From: Pseudomonas sp. IAC-BECa141
Lineage (GTDB): Bacteria; Pseudomonadota; Gammaproteobacteria; Pseudomonadales; Pseudomonadaceae
Reading direction: 5' to 3'
Assembly: GCF_020544405.1 (NCBI RefSeq)
Contig: NZ_CP065410.1
Coordinates: 4,340,001-4,404,000 of the forward strand
Length of the DNA: 64,000 nucleotides
Part shown: piece by piece, positions 47,401 to 56,569 of the stretch
Numbering within the stretch: position 1 is the first letter of the stretch
Layout: each line of letters begins with the position of its first letter
The notes under the pieces: generated by a model
Seen by the model: the letters and a program-made list of their open reading frames with translations, nothing else
What the model was told of the DNA's origin: nothing
Databases searched by the model: none
Program-made: the position numbers and the translations under genes

Positions 47401-48765
47401 ATGAACACTCAACTCAAACCCACGCTGGGCACGTTGCATCTGTGGGGCATCGCGGTGGGGCTGGTGATTTCCGGGGAATATTTCGGCTGGAGTTATGGCT
47501 GGGGCGTCGCGGGAACTCTCGGCTTTCTGGTGACCTCATTCATGGTCGCAACCATGTACACCTGCTTCATATTCAGCTTCACCGAACTGACCACGGCGAT
47601 TCCCCACGCGGGCGGGCCATTTGCCTACAGTCGCCGGGCTTTCGGTGAAAAAGGCGGATTGATCGCAGGCCTGGCGACACTGATCGAATTCGTCTTCGCC
47701 CCGCCGGCGATCGCCCTGGCGATTGGCGCGTATCTGAACGTGCAGTTTCCGGCCCTCGACCCGAAACACGCGGCGGTCGGCGCATACATCGTGTTCATGA
47801 CCTTGAACATCCTCGGGGTGAAACTGGCAGCGACCTTCGAACTGGTGGTCTGCGTGCTGGCAGTGGCCGAGTTGCTGGTGTTCATGGGCGTGGTCGCCCC
47901 GGCGTTCAGTTTCAGCAACTTCGCGCTGAATGGCTGGGCCGGCTCGGACATCTTCGGCGCTCCGGCGATTGCCGGGATGTTCGCGGCGATTCCGTTTGCG
48001 ATCTGGTTTTTCCTCGCCATCGAAGGCGCGGCCATGGCCGCCGAAGAAGCCAAGGATCCGAAACGCACGATTCCCAAGGCCTACATCAGCGGCATTCTGA
48101 CCTTGGTGTTGCTGGCCATGGGCGTGATGTTCTTCGCCGGTGGCGTCGGCGACTGGCGCACCCTGTCGAACATCAATGATCCGCTGCCGCAGGCGATGAA
48201 AACCGTGGTCGGCGACAACTCCGGCTGGTTGCACATGCTGGTCTGGATCGGCCTGTTCGGGCTGGTGGCGAGTTTCCACGGGATCATTCTTGGCTACTCG
48301 CGGCAATTCTTCGCCCTCGCCCGCGCCGGTTACCTGCCCGCTTCGCTGGCGAAGCTGTCGCGCTTCCAGACCCCGCACCGCGCCATCATCGCCGGCGGCG
48401 TGATCGGCATCGCGGCGATCTACAGCGACGGGCTGATCAACCTCGGCGGCATGACCCTCACCGCCGCGATGATCACCATGGCCGTTTTTGGCGCAATCGT
48501 GATGTACATCATGAGCATGCTCAGCCTGTTCAAACTGCGTAAATCCGAACCAAATCTGGAGCGCACCTTCCGCGCGCCGTGCTATCCGCTGATTCCGTTG
48601 ATCGCGCTGGCGCTGGCCGTGGTGTGCCTGGTAGCGATGGCCTGGTTCAATGCGCTGATCGGGCTGATCTTTCTCGGCTTCATGGCGGTCGGTTTCGGCT
48701 ACTTCCTGTTGACCGGCCAATTGCGCGCCAACGCCCCGGCAGACGCCATGCTCACCGGACTGTAA
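47401..48765 (+). CDS. eat: Ethanolamine permease (APC superfamily)
   Basis: A 454-residue permease with about twelve hydrophobic segments. The N-terminus LHLWGIAVGLVISGEYFGWS and HAGGPFAYSRRAFGEKGG match the ethanolamine transporter (Eat) subfamily of amino-acid permeases. GGGAG lies eight bases before the start. No ethanolamine ammonia-lyase genes are within view, so import could serve a locus elsewhere. The nearby DUF1989 gene on the other strand hints at amine or urea-type nitrogen use. Confidence 0.87.
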   Translation: MNTQLKPTLGTLHLWGIAVGLVISGEYFGWSYGWGVAGTLGFLVTSFMVATMYTCFIFSFTELTTAIPHAGGPFAYSRRAFGEKGGLIAGLATLIEFVFAPPAIALAIGAYLNVQFPALDPKHAAVGAYIVFMTLNILGVKLAATFELVVCVLAVAELLVFMGVVAPAFSFSNFALNGWAGSDIFGAPAIAGMFAAIPFAIWFFLAIEGAAMAAEEAKDPKRTIPKAYISGILTLVLLAMGVMFFAGGVGDWRTLSNINDPLPQAMKTVVGDNSGWLHMLVWIGLFGLVASFHGIILGYSRQFFALARAGYLPASLAKLSRFQTPHRAIIAGGVIGIAAIYSDGLINLGGMTLTAAMITMAVFGAIVMYIMSMLSLFKLRKSEPNLERTFRAPCYPLIPLIALALAVVCLVAMAWFNALIGLIFLGFMAVGFGYFLLTGQLRANAPADAMLTGL

Positions 48766-48884
48766 ACCGCGACGGGCATAACCGGCCTAGAATGGAACCA
48801 CTGCGAATGCACTTCGCTCAAAGTGGTATGCAGCGTTGAACGGCGAAACCCTCGCCCGTCGACCTGTCTTTAAGGAGAGCCGTT

Positions 48885-49052
48885 ATGCCCTGGTATGCCT
48901 GGTTGATTCTGGTCGTTGCAATCGGCTCGATCGTCGGCGGTCTGATGATGTTGCGTGACACCGCCAACAAGGTCGAACTGACCGATGAACAGCGCAAGCG
49001 CGTCGCTGAACGCAATGCCGAAGCGGACATCAAGGACGCGCAGGACCGCTGA
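48885..49052 (+). CDS. DUF2897 small membrane protein
   Basis: A 55-residue peptide with one membrane helix (WYAWLILVVAIGSIVGGLMM) and a charged tail (TDEQRKRVAERNAEADIKDA). This pattern is that of the DUF2897 family of Pseudomonas. AAGGAG is eight bases before the ATG and a strong terminator follows, so it is a real gene though short. Function unknown. Confidence 0.85.
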   Translation: MPWYAWLILVVAIGSIVGGLMMLRDTANKVELTDEQRKRVAERNAEADIKDAQDR

Positions 49053-49055
49053 ACG

Positions 49056-49089
49056 AAAAACCCCGCCTGAATCGGCGGGGTTTGTTTTT
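49056..49089. terminator. Terminator between the DUF2897 and DUF1989 genes
   Basis: The stem aaccccgcc/ggcggggtt with loop tgaatc is flanked by A and T runs and lies between convergent genes. Confidence 0.87.
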
Positions 49090-49096
49090 ATCGCGG

Positions 49097-49948
49097 CTAT
49101 TTTTCCCATTCAGCCTTGGCGATGTGCAAGCCATGCAGGCCTTTGTACGCCGCGCGTTCCGGCTGGCTCCAGCCTTCGAGCAGCGCATCGTCCAGACGAT
49201 AGATTTCCACGCCGAGCGGGCGGCACACGGTCAGCGGATCCTGCGCATCCGGCCCCCACATCGCCAGCGACAGATCACCGCCGGGGCACGTCGACAATGC
49301 ACACAGCAAGTCGATTTCCGCAAAGAACTCCAGATAGTCACCCTTCTGCGCCGGGCAGGCCTTCATGAAGTACAGGTCATCGTGATTCAGGCCCGTGCAC
49401 TGGAAGATGTTCAGCACGTCATGCACGTCGAACTCGGTCAGGCCATGGGGCAACACGGCGCGGGTCAGGTTTGAATGGCAGTGATGATGGAAATCCTCGC
49501 CGGTGAGCATCTTGTTCACGTAGGGATCACAGCGCGTGCCGAGCAAATCGTGCAGGCGCCCACCGTGCTCGTCGATGCCATAGTCGGCCAGGCTGTCATC
49601 GGTGATGGTCACCAGCGGACGAAGAAAAGGCAGGTTCGACCAGAGCCGGTCGTGGGTGCTGACATGGGCGCCCTGCAATTGCCGGGTGCGCGCCGCCCAC
49701 ATCCGTTCACGCGGATCGTGTGCGTTCCACACATTGAAATCGCCCACTTGTGGCCCGACCGGTGTGGTGACACGAAACACATGCCCCGCCGGCACATGCC
49801 AGGCACGACCGGTGCGGATCGGCACTTCGAATTGTTCGATCAGTGTGCGCCCGTCCTTGCGGTCGCGAATCCGTTCGTAGAAAGGTGTATTGACCTGTAG
49901 CGCCGAGCCTTTGCTGACCTGATAGGCGGCCGGGTAGTCTTTGTACAT
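49097..49948 (-). CDS. DUF1989 (urea carboxylase-associated family) protein
   Basis: A 283-residue protein of the DUF1989 family, often found near urea carboxylase or amine catabolism genes. Blocks seen are HVPAGHVFRVTTPVGPQVGD, CHSNLTRAV, DVLNIFQCTGLNHDDLYFM and ALSTCPGGDLS with conserved Cys and His that suggest a metal site. No function is proven. AGGAG lies six bases before the ATG at 49948. It is divergent from a TetR gene across 175 bases. Confidence 0.83.
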   Translation of the reverse strand: MYKDYPAAYQVSKGSALQVNTPFYERIRDRKDGRTLIEQFEVPIRTGRAWHVPAGHVFRVTTPVGPQVGDFNVWNAHDPRERMWAARTRQLQGAHVSTHDRLWSNLPFLRPLVTITDDSLADYGIDEHGGRLHDLLGTRCDPYVNKMLTGEDFHHHCHSNLTRAVLPHGLTEFDVHDVLNIFQCTGLNHDDLYFMKACPAQKGDYLEFFAEIDLLCALSTCPGGDLSLAMWGPDAQDPLTVCRPLGVEIYRLDDALLEGWSQPERAAYKGLHGLHIAKAEWEK

Positions 49949-50123
49949 GATTCTCCTGCTCCTCAAGTGATGGCAACTTTGCAAGCTGCAACCACTATCC
50001 GTGCCAACCGTTTATGGTTGTTACGAACTTGTTGGATTCACCGGCAGGCTTTTTAGAAGTAGAAGTACAGTCACCATTCAATTTGCATTGGTTAAGATGG
50101 CGGTCTTGTTGCGGAGAGTTTAA

Positions 50124-50681
50124 ATGCGTTACTCGCAGGATCATAAAGCCCAGACCCATCAGCGCATTATCAAGGAAGCGTCCGAGCGGTTTCGCAAGGA
50201 CGGCATTGGTGCGACCGGGCTGCAACCCTTGATGAGGGCACTGGGCCTGACGCACGGCGGCTTCTATTCGCACTTCGCGTCCAAGGACGAACTGGTGGAA
50301 AAAGCGCTGCAAGCTGCCGGCGAGCAGGTAGCGGGGCTGTGCGCGGAAATCTTCGCCCAGGACAAACCGTTGGAGGTGTTCATCGACACCTACCTGTCCG
50401 AATGGCACCAGACAAGTCCCCATGAAGGCTGTCCGTTGCTGACCATTTCTTCGGAGCTTGGACTGCGTGGCCAGCCTAGTCCGACCAGCGATTCAGTCTT
50501 GAAGGCTCGCCTCGACCAGATCGAAGGCACCCTTGAAGGCGAGAACGCCGCCGAACGCAGCATCGTCATCATGGCGACACTGGCCGGGGCGCTCCTGCTG
50601 TCACGCAGTGTTGCGGATGCCGAATTTGCGCAGCAGATCCTCGACGTCACCCGCGAACACCTCAAGCGCTCCGAAGGCTAA
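50124..50681 (+). CDS. TetR/AcrR family transcriptional regulator
   Basis: A 185-residue TetR regulator. The DNA-binding helices are IIKEASERFRKDGIGATGL and MRALGLTHGGFYSHFASKDEL. The C-terminal half (TYLSEWHQTSPHEGCPLLTI) resembles the YxaF/LmrA-like C-terminal domain, where a conserved cysteine often lies. GGAGAG precedes the start. Its stop interleaves with that of the convergent FabF-like gene, a likely regulatory target together with the SDR gene. Confidence 0.88.
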   Translation: MRYSQDHKAQTHQRIIKEASERFRKDGIGATGLQPLMRALGLTHGGFYSHFASKDELVEKALQAAGEQVAGLCAEIFAQDKPLEVFIDTYLSEWHQTSPHEGCPLLTISSELGLRGQPSPTSDSVLKARLDQIEGTLEGENAAERSIVIMATLAGALLLSRSVADAEFAQQILDVTREHLKRSEG

Positions 50682-51952
50682 GCCTGCCAGCGCTTGAACA
50701 GCACGCTGGCATTGACCCCACCGAAGCCGAAGCCGTTGGATAACGCATACTCGATCGGCATCGACCGCGCCTGACCGTGGACGATGTCCACGCCTTCGCT
50801 CGCCGGATCGGGATTCTCGAAGTTGAGCGTTGGCGGAATGGTTTGATCGCGGATCGCCAGCAACGTGAAAATCGCCTCCAGACCTCCCGCCGCACCCAGC
50901 AAATGCCCCGTCGCGGATTTGGTCGAGGTCACGGCAATCTCGTTCTGGGTCCCGAATACCGATTTAATCGCGGCCAGTTCACCGAGATCACCCACTGGCG
51001 TCGAGGTCGCATGTGCGTTCAGATGTTGCACCTGATCCGGCGTGACACCAGCCTGGGCCAGCGCCAGAGTCATCGCCCGGCGTGCACCGCTGCCGTCTTC
51101 CGGCCCGGCGGTCAGGTGATAGGCGTCGGCGCTGGTGCCATATCCGACCAGTTCGGCTAATGGCTGCGCCCCCCGTGCCAATGCGTGCTCAAGTGATTCG
51201 ATCACCAGCAGCCCCGCACCCTCGCCCATCACGAAACCGTCGCGCCCGCTGTCGAACGGGCGTGAGGCGCGCTCAGGCGTCTCGTTGTAGCCGCTGGACA
51301 AGGCCCGCGCCGCCGCGAATCCGGCAAGGCTGACGCGATCGATGCATGCTTCCGCACCGCCGCACACGGCAATATCGGCCTCGCCGACATGAATCAGCCG
51401 AGCGGCATCACCGATCGCCTGCACGCCGGCGGCACACGCCGTGACCGGCGCACCGAGCGGGCCCTTGAGACCGTGCTGGATCGAGACATGGCCCGCCGCA
51501 AGGTTGACCAGAAACGAAGGGATAGTGAACGGTGACAAGCGACGCGGACCACGGCTGTCGGTGGTGCGAACCGCATCGGCGATTGCACCGAAGCCGCCGA
51601 CACCTGAGCCGATGATGGTGGCCGTGCGTTCCTGAGCGTGGGATTGCGTCGGGTGCCAGCCCGCCTGTTCAAGCGCCTGCCGTGCAGCCTCCATCGCGAA
51701 CAGAATGAAACGATCCATTTTCTTCTGTTCTTTGGGCGGCGTGGCGCGATCCGGATCGAACCCCGCTTCGGCGTCCTCCTCCATTGTCGGCACCACGCCG
51801 CCGACCCGCGTCGGCAGATCGGCAATGACCGCTTCCGGCAGGTTTCGCAATCCCGACCGCCCGGCCAGCAAGCGCTGCCAGACAACTTCGACGTCGCTTC
51901 CCAAGGGCGATACCAGGCCCATACCCGTGACAACTACTCGACGCTGATCCAT
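50678..51952 (-). CDS. Beta-ketoacyl-ACP synthase II (FabF-like)
   Basis: A 424-residue thiolase-fold condensing enzyme. The Cys-His-His triad is complete: Cys173 in VTACAAGVQAIG, His314 in LNAHATSTPVGD and His350 in KSATGHLLGAAGG. It is a FabF paralogue outside the main fab cluster, with no acyl-carrier-protein gene adjacent, so it may extend a special acyl chain. Start at 51952 with GAGG some ten bases upstream. 26 bases downstream of the SDR gene in one transcript. Confidence 0.9.
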   Translation of the reverse strand: MDQRRVVVTGMGLVSPLGSDVEVVWQRLLAGRSGLRNLPEAVIADLPTRVGGVVPTMEEDAEAGFDPDRATPPKEQKKMDRFILFAMEAARQALEQAGWHPTQSHAQERTATIIGSGVGGFGAIADAVRTTDSRGPRRLSPFTIPSFLVNLAAGHVSIQHGLKGPLGAPVTACAAGVQAIGDAARLIHVGEADIAVCGGAEACIDRVSLAGFAAARALSSGYNETPERASRPFDSGRDGFVMGEGAGLLVIESLEHALARGAQPLAELVGYGTSADAYHLTAGPEDGSGARRAMTLALAQAGVTPDQVQHLNAHATSTPVGDLGELAAIKSVFGTQNEIAVTSTKSATGHLLGAAGGLEAIFTLLAIRDQTIPPTLNFENPDPASEGVDIVHGQARSMPIEYALSNGFGFGGVNASVLFKRWQA

Positions 51953-51978
51953 ATCGGGTTGACCTCTCACGAATCAAT

Positions 51979-52773
51979 TTACTTGTAACGGCTGGCCGCC
52001 GAACTGTGGGACAGATTCGGGGCCATTACATGACGCGCGGCGACAAAGGCTTGCCATTCCCCGGCATCGGGCAGCGAAGGAATCGTGACGAGTTCGCCCT
52101 GATCCAGACCGGACAGCGCAGCATCGACCATCTCGCCCGCCTCCATGACCATTTCCGCCGGAATACCGCTGGCATCGAAACCGGAGCGATCCCAGATTTC
52201 GGTGCGTGTCACACCGGGCAATACCGCTTGCACCTTGACCCCGGTGCCTTCGAGTTCGGTATTGAGCGATTGAGTCAGGCTTAGCACGTAAGCCTTGCTG
52301 GCGCTGTAGGTGGCGTTGAAACGTTCGGGGAATAAGGCAACCACCGATGCAATGTTGATGATCGTGCCACGCCCGGCGCGGGTGAACGCCGAGGCTGCTG
52401 CGGCTGCCAGCCGGGTCAGGGTTGTGACGTTCAACTGGATCAGTTGCTCCAGCACCTCGGGATCGGCGTTGGCCAGCAAGCCGTTTACCGCTACGCCCGC
52501 ATTGTTGACCAGCAGGCTGATACTGGAGTCGCTGCGCAGGCGCTGCTCAAGCTTGAGCACTTCATTCTTCTGGGTCAGATCGGCTTTCAGGACTTCGACC
52601 TGAACGCCATGTGCGTCCCGAAGCTTGCTGGCCGCGGACTCCAGACGCTCCTGATCGCGAGCCACCAGCAACAGATCAAAACCACGTGCCGCCAACCGCT
52701 CGGCATACACCGCACCAATGCCGGAAGAAGCGCCAGTGACCAGCGCCGTGCCTTGGGATTTCGGGGAATTCAT
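51979..52773 (-). CDS. Short-chain dehydrogenase/reductase
   Basis: A 264-residue classical SDR. TGASSGIGAVYAERLAARG is the cofactor loop, LVNNAGVAVNG the NNAG motif, and the catalytic Ser, Tyr and Lys appear in NIASVVALFPERF and ATYSASKAYVLSLTQ. The position before a FabF-like gene suggests a ketoacyl reductase, completing a condense-and-reduce pair, but the substrate is unknown. AGGAG lies eight bases before the start. Confidence 0.9.
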   Translation of the reverse strand: MNSPKSQGTALVTGASSGIGAVYAERLAARGFDLLLVARDQERLESAASKLRDAHGVQVEVLKADLTQKNEVLKLEQRLRSDSSISLLVNNAGVAVNGLLANADPEVLEQLIQLNVTTLTRLAAAAASAFTRAGRGTIINIASVVALFPERFNATYSASKAYVLSLTQSLNTELEGTGVKVQAVLPGVTRTEIWDRSGFDASGIPAEMVMEAGEMVDAALSGLDQGELVTIPSLPDAGEWQAFVAARHVMAPNLSHSSAASRYK

Positions 52774-52942
52774 GACGATACTCCTGGAATGCGTGAGGAA
52801 TGAGCGACCGCTGAAAAGCAGAGGGCTTCAGTGGCGACTGAAATTATTATAGGCATAATCTCAAAGCAATATGATAGCCGTAATTTTCTATTTTCCGACG
52901 GAAAGGCTGTCGTCCTTCTGCGATGTACCCAAGAATCGGGAA

Positions 52943-52977
52943 CCAAAAAGGGCCGGTCAATGACCGGCCCCTTGGCG
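52943..52977 (-). terminator. Terminator of the comEA-like gene
   Basis: On the minus strand the stem ggggccggtca/tgaccggccc is followed by TTTTT. It lies some 15 bases beyond the stop at 52991. Confidence 0.87.
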
Positions 52978-52990
52978 TTGAACAATCAGC

Positions 52991-53326
52991 TTAGTTCACT
53001 TCCAGCTTGTCGCGATTGCGATCCAGGATCGCCTTGCCGATACCTTTCACCTCAAGCAATTCGTCCACCGATGCAAACGGCCCGTTTGTTTCACGATAAG
53101 CAACAATCGCTTTCGCCTTGGCCTCGCCCACGCCTGCAAGTTCCTTCTGCAGAGTGGCCGCATCGGCACCGTTCAGATCGACCTTCTGATTTTCAGAAGC
53201 GGCTGACGCGTCCATCACCACAGGCGCCCTGTTCGTTTCGGTAGACGCCAGAGGCGCAGCGATTGCGGCAATCGAGGCGCTGGTCAGCAAGGCAAAAATC
53301 AGGGAGTAGAAATAACCGGTACGCAT
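52991..53326 (-). CDS. ComEA-family helix-hairpin-helix protein
   Basis: A 111-residue exported protein. A signal peptide (MRTGYFYSLIFALLTSASIA, cut near IAAP) precedes a ComEA-type DNA-binding domain: VDLNGADAATLQKELAGVGE then KAKAIVAYRE and the second hairpin VKGIGKAILDRNRDKL. ComEA proteins bind incoming DNA in the periplasm in natural transformation; in Pseudomonas the role is unproved. GGAGCG lies before the ATG at 53326. Confidence 0.88.
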   Translation of the reverse strand: MRTGYFYSLIFALLTSASIAAIAAPLASTETNRAPVVMDASAASENQKVDLNGADAATLQKELAGVGEAKAKAIVAYRETNGPFASVDELLEVKGIGKAILDRNRDKLEVN

Positions 53327-53436
53327 AAGTGACGCTCCATCATCAATTGAGAAAGCAGCTTTTCCGAAGCTGCTCTCCAAACTTAGGCGATGATGGGAGC
53401 CTGTCAAAAACGTGTCCGTTACAGGATGTGAAACAA

Positions 53437-55434
53437 TCAGGGTTCGAGACGGCGCTGCTGGTAGATCCAGTCAACGATTTCGCCGTCAGGGGTGTAGCCG
53501 CTGACGGTTTCGCGCAGAATCTGGCGGACGCGGGAATAGTCATCCGCATCGACAGCAGCGAGCAGCTCTCCCAACCGGGATTTAAGAACATCCCAAGGCA
53601 AGTGATCCTCACTGGCGGTCATAATCATCGGATGCGGCGTCGCGGCAACGTTGTCGCCAATCAGCAGTTCTTCGTAGAGCTTTTCACCCGGGCGCAAACC
53701 TGTGAACTCGATGGAAATGTCGCCCTGCGGATTGCGCTCGGAACGAATACTCAAACCGGACAGATGAATCATTTTCTCGGCCAGTTCCACGATTCTCACC
53801 GGCTCGCCCATATCCAACACGAACACATCGCCACCCTGCCCCATGGAGCCCGCCTGAATCACCAGTTGGGCGGCTTCCGGGATCGTCATGAAGTAGCGGG
53901 TGATTTTCGGGTGTGTGACCGTCAGCGGACCGCCGGACTTGATCTGACTGTGAAACAGCGGGATTACGGAACCGGACGAACCCAGCACGTTGCCGAATCG
54001 GACCATGGTGAAGCGGGTCTTGTTGACCCGGGAGACGTTGGCTGCGTCACCAAACAATACCGGCGCCACCTCACGACTCAGCGCCTGGAGAGTCAACTCT
54101 GCAAGACGTTTCGTGCTACCCATGATATTGGTCGGACGGACAGCCTTGTCAGTCGAGATCAATACGAAATTCGAAACGCCTGACTGCAAAGCGGCTTGCG
54201 CAGTATTAAGCGTACCAATCACGTTGTTCAACACACCTTCAGCAATGTTGTGCTCGACCATCGGTACATGTTTGTAGGCCGCTGCGTGATAGACCGTGTC
54301 GACCCTCCAAGATTTCATCACGTCGAGAAGCTTTTGAGAGTGCCGGATCGAACCGAGTATCGGCAGTAACCGGACAGGGATCGATTCGCGACTGCCACGC
54401 TGTTCGAGTTCAGACAGAATGCTGTAAAGGTTGAATTCGCTGTGTTCGAACAGAATCAGGGTAATCGGTCCCAGCGCAAAGATCTGACGGCACAACTCAG
54501 ATCCGATCGAGCCTCCCGCCCCCGTCACCATCACGGTCTTGCCCTTGATGCAACGCTCCAAAAGGTCAGGCAACGCAGGAACAGCATCACGCCCCAACAA
54601 GTCGCCGATATCTACTTCTTGAATATCTTCGACCCTGACCCGACCACTGGCCAGGTCGGTAAAGTTAGGAACACTTCGAACATGTAGTGGAAAGCCTTCC
54701 AGAACGTTCAGGATTTCCCTGCGTCTTGCCCGGGTCGAAGAAGGCAAGGCGAGAAGAATTTCCTGCGCACCAGTAACATCAATCATTTGTTGAATATGTT
54801 TGGGTTTGTAGACCTGCAATCCTGAAATGGAGCGATCGGAAATACCCGGATCATCATCGATAAATGCTACCGGACGCATGACACGCCCCATGCGAAGGGC
54901 CGCCACCAACTGATTTCCGGCAACGCCGGCGCCATAGATGGCTACCTTGGTCAAACCATCATCGCGATTGGTAAAGGGAACGTGCTGGGCGGCAGTGAAC
55001 CAGTCGCCCATGAAATATTGACGCATCAGCAGGCGCAGGCCGCCGATGATCACCATGCTCACCCACCAGTAATTGAAGATTATCGAGCGAGGAACGACAG
55101 TTTCGTGATTGCTGTACCAGTAAACAATCAACGCCAGAATTAACGATGAAAGGCTGACGGCCTTGATGATCGCAACCAGCGCATCATTGCCGAAGTAACG
55201 CATCACAGCCCGGTACATACCAAAACGAATGAACAACGGAATAGCCACGAAAGGCGCCGAGGCAAACAACCAAAGATGAACACGCAGCGGGTTGTACATG
55301 TCATCGATGCCAAGACGAACGATAAAGGCCAACCAGAGTGCCAGCCACACCAATACTATGTCGGTGGCGACCTGAATCAGCCTTTTACGACGCCGGGGCA
55401 AACCCAGCAAATACGTTCTTACCTTGTCCATCAT
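53437..55434 (-). CDS. wbpM: WbpM-like UDP-GlcNAc C6 dehydratase / polysaccharide epimerase
   Basis: A 665-residue membrane enzyme that starts N-acetyl-fucosamine and quinovosamine synthesis. Four helices at the N-terminus (DIVLVWLALWLAFIVRL onward) are followed by a nucleotide-binding domain (VAIYGAGVAGNQLVAALRMG) and the main dehydratase domain (VMVTGAGGSIGSELCRQIF). In place of the SYK triad, NIMGSTKRLAEL shows Met-x-x-x-Lys, as in WbpM. The opening KVRTYLLGLPRRRKR matches WbpM. Tandem ATGs; the first, with GAGG at some distance, is used. Confidence 0.92.
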   Translation of the reverse strand: MMDKVRTYLLGLPRRRKRLIQVATDIVLVWLALWLAFIVRLGIDDMYNPLRVHLWLFASAPFVAIPLFIRFGMYRAVMRYFGNDALVAIIKAVSLSSLILALIVYWYSNHETVVPRSIIFNYWWVSMVIIGGLRLLMRQYFMGDWFTAAQHVPFTNRDDGLTKVAIYGAGVAGNQLVAALRMGRVMRPVAFIDDDPGISDRSISGLQVYKPKHIQQMIDVTGAQEILLALPSSTRARRREILNVLEGFPLHVRSVPNFTDLASGRVRVEDIQEVDIGDLLGRDAVPALPDLLERCIKGKTVMVTGAGGSIGSELCRQIFALGPITLILFEHSEFNLYSILSELEQRGSRESIPVRLLPILGSIRHSQKLLDVMKSWRVDTVYHAAAYKHVPMVEHNIAEGVLNNVIGTLNTAQAALQSGVSNFVLISTDKAVRPTNIMGSTKRLAELTLQALSREVAPVLFGDAANVSRVNKTRFTMVRFGNVLGSSGSVIPLFHSQIKSGGPLTVTHPKITRYFMTIPEAAQLVIQAGSMGQGGDVFVLDMGEPVRIVELAEKMIHLSGLSIRSERNPQGDISIEFTGLRPGEKLYEELLIGDNVAATPHPMIMTASEDHLPWDVLKSRLGELLAAVDADDYSRVRQILRETVSGYTPDGEIVDWIYQQRRLEP

Positions 55435-55540
55435 CCCGTCAAACACCTCAGCACTGTTCCTTTCAACTGACCTTACTATCACGCCTTCCCCTCAATGAGA
55501 GAGGGAGTAACACAGCATAACCAAACAGTAACATTGTTTT

Positions 55541-56569
55541 TCACGTGTTTGACGACCGGCTCTCCAACTGCCCTGCCTCGTACCTCACAGCCAGCCAAAC
55601 AAGAGGCAAGTAGGCCAGGATCAGAACCAGGGCACCATCCCAGTGAAAAACGACGACTCCCAACGCGAGTGGCAACAACCACAGCAAATTGATCAAACCA
55701 ACCGTCAATGTTACTGGCAAGTGAGCGCCATGGACGCGTGACGCAAACTGATAGGCATGACTGCGATGCGCCTCATAAACCTTATCACCACGTATGAGGC
55801 GTCGCAGCAAAGTGAATGTGGCATCAACAATGAAAACCCCCAGTAGAATCAGCCACCCCCATAACAACCCGGGACTGTTCCAGGCCGCCTGCAAAGACAT
55901 AAGCCCTAACACGATGCCAAGAAAGCCGCTGCCCGCATCGCCCATGAAAATTTTTGCCGGCGGGAAATTCCAGCATAGAAATCCCGCTACGCATGCGGCA
56001 AGCATTACGGATGGCCAGGCGACATCGGCTGCTCCACTGACCCAATAAAGAAGTGCGGCACCTAAACAGACACTCATCGCTTCGATACTGGCGATCCCAT
56101 CGATACCATCCATGAAGTTGTAAAGGTTGAGCATCCATACCAGATAAATCACGGCCAGAAGATGTCCGCTCCATCCGGAATCAAGGGTGAAACCGAAGAG
56201 TGTCACAGGCGCAAGCCCACCCAGCCAGTAAACGCCCCAACCTGCGGCCACAAAATGCGCAAGCAATCGCCACCGAGCTGCAATGTGTCCGTGGTCATCA
56301 AGAAAACCGATGACAGCGATGACTCCGCCTGCTCCAAGGAATGCCACAAAAGCGTCGAAAGAGATCAGTTTCCAGCCATACATCAACCCGAGTGCAGCGA
56401 GGAAGCTCAGGACGATCGCCACACCGCCCCCACGAGGCGTCGGCATGGAATGGGAACTGCGATCATTGGGAACATCGAGAAGGCTACGAGACATCGCATA
56501 ACGGCGCAATGTGGCGGTAAGTACAAAAGAAAGACCGGCCAGCGCCGGAGCAAGCCAACAAAAGTTCAT
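55541..56569 (-). CDS. wbpL: WbpL-like undecaprenyl-phosphate glycosyltransferase (GT-4/WecA family)
   Basis: A 342-residue multi-pass membrane enzyme that places a sugar-1-phosphate onto undecaprenyl phosphate to start O-antigen synthesis. Signatures: SHSMPTPRGGGVAIV, VIGFLDDHGHI (Asp pair), NLYNFMDGIDGIASIEA and KIFMGDAGSGFLG, with eleven or so hydrophobic segments. The ATG overlaps the stop of the upstream epimerase (ATGA). WbpL in P. aeruginosa uses UDP-FucNAc/QuiNAc and GlcNAc. Confidence 0.92.
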   Translation of the reverse strand: MNFCWLAPALAGLSFVLTATLRRYAMSRSLLDVPNDRSSHSMPTPRGGGVAIVLSFLAALGLMYGWKLISFDAFVAFLGAGGVIAVIGFLDDHGHIAARWRLLAHFVAAGWGVYWLGGLAPVTLFGFTLDSGWSGHLLAVIYLVWMLNLYNFMDGIDGIASIEAMSVCLGAALLYWVSGAADVAWPSVMLAACVAGFLCWNFPPAKIFMGDAGSGFLGIVLGLMSLQAAWNSPGLLWGWLILLGVFIVDATFTLLRRLIRGDKVYEAHRSHAYQFASRVHGAHLPVTLTVGLINLLWLLPLALGVVVFHWDGALVLILAYLPLVWLAVRYEAGQLESRSSNT

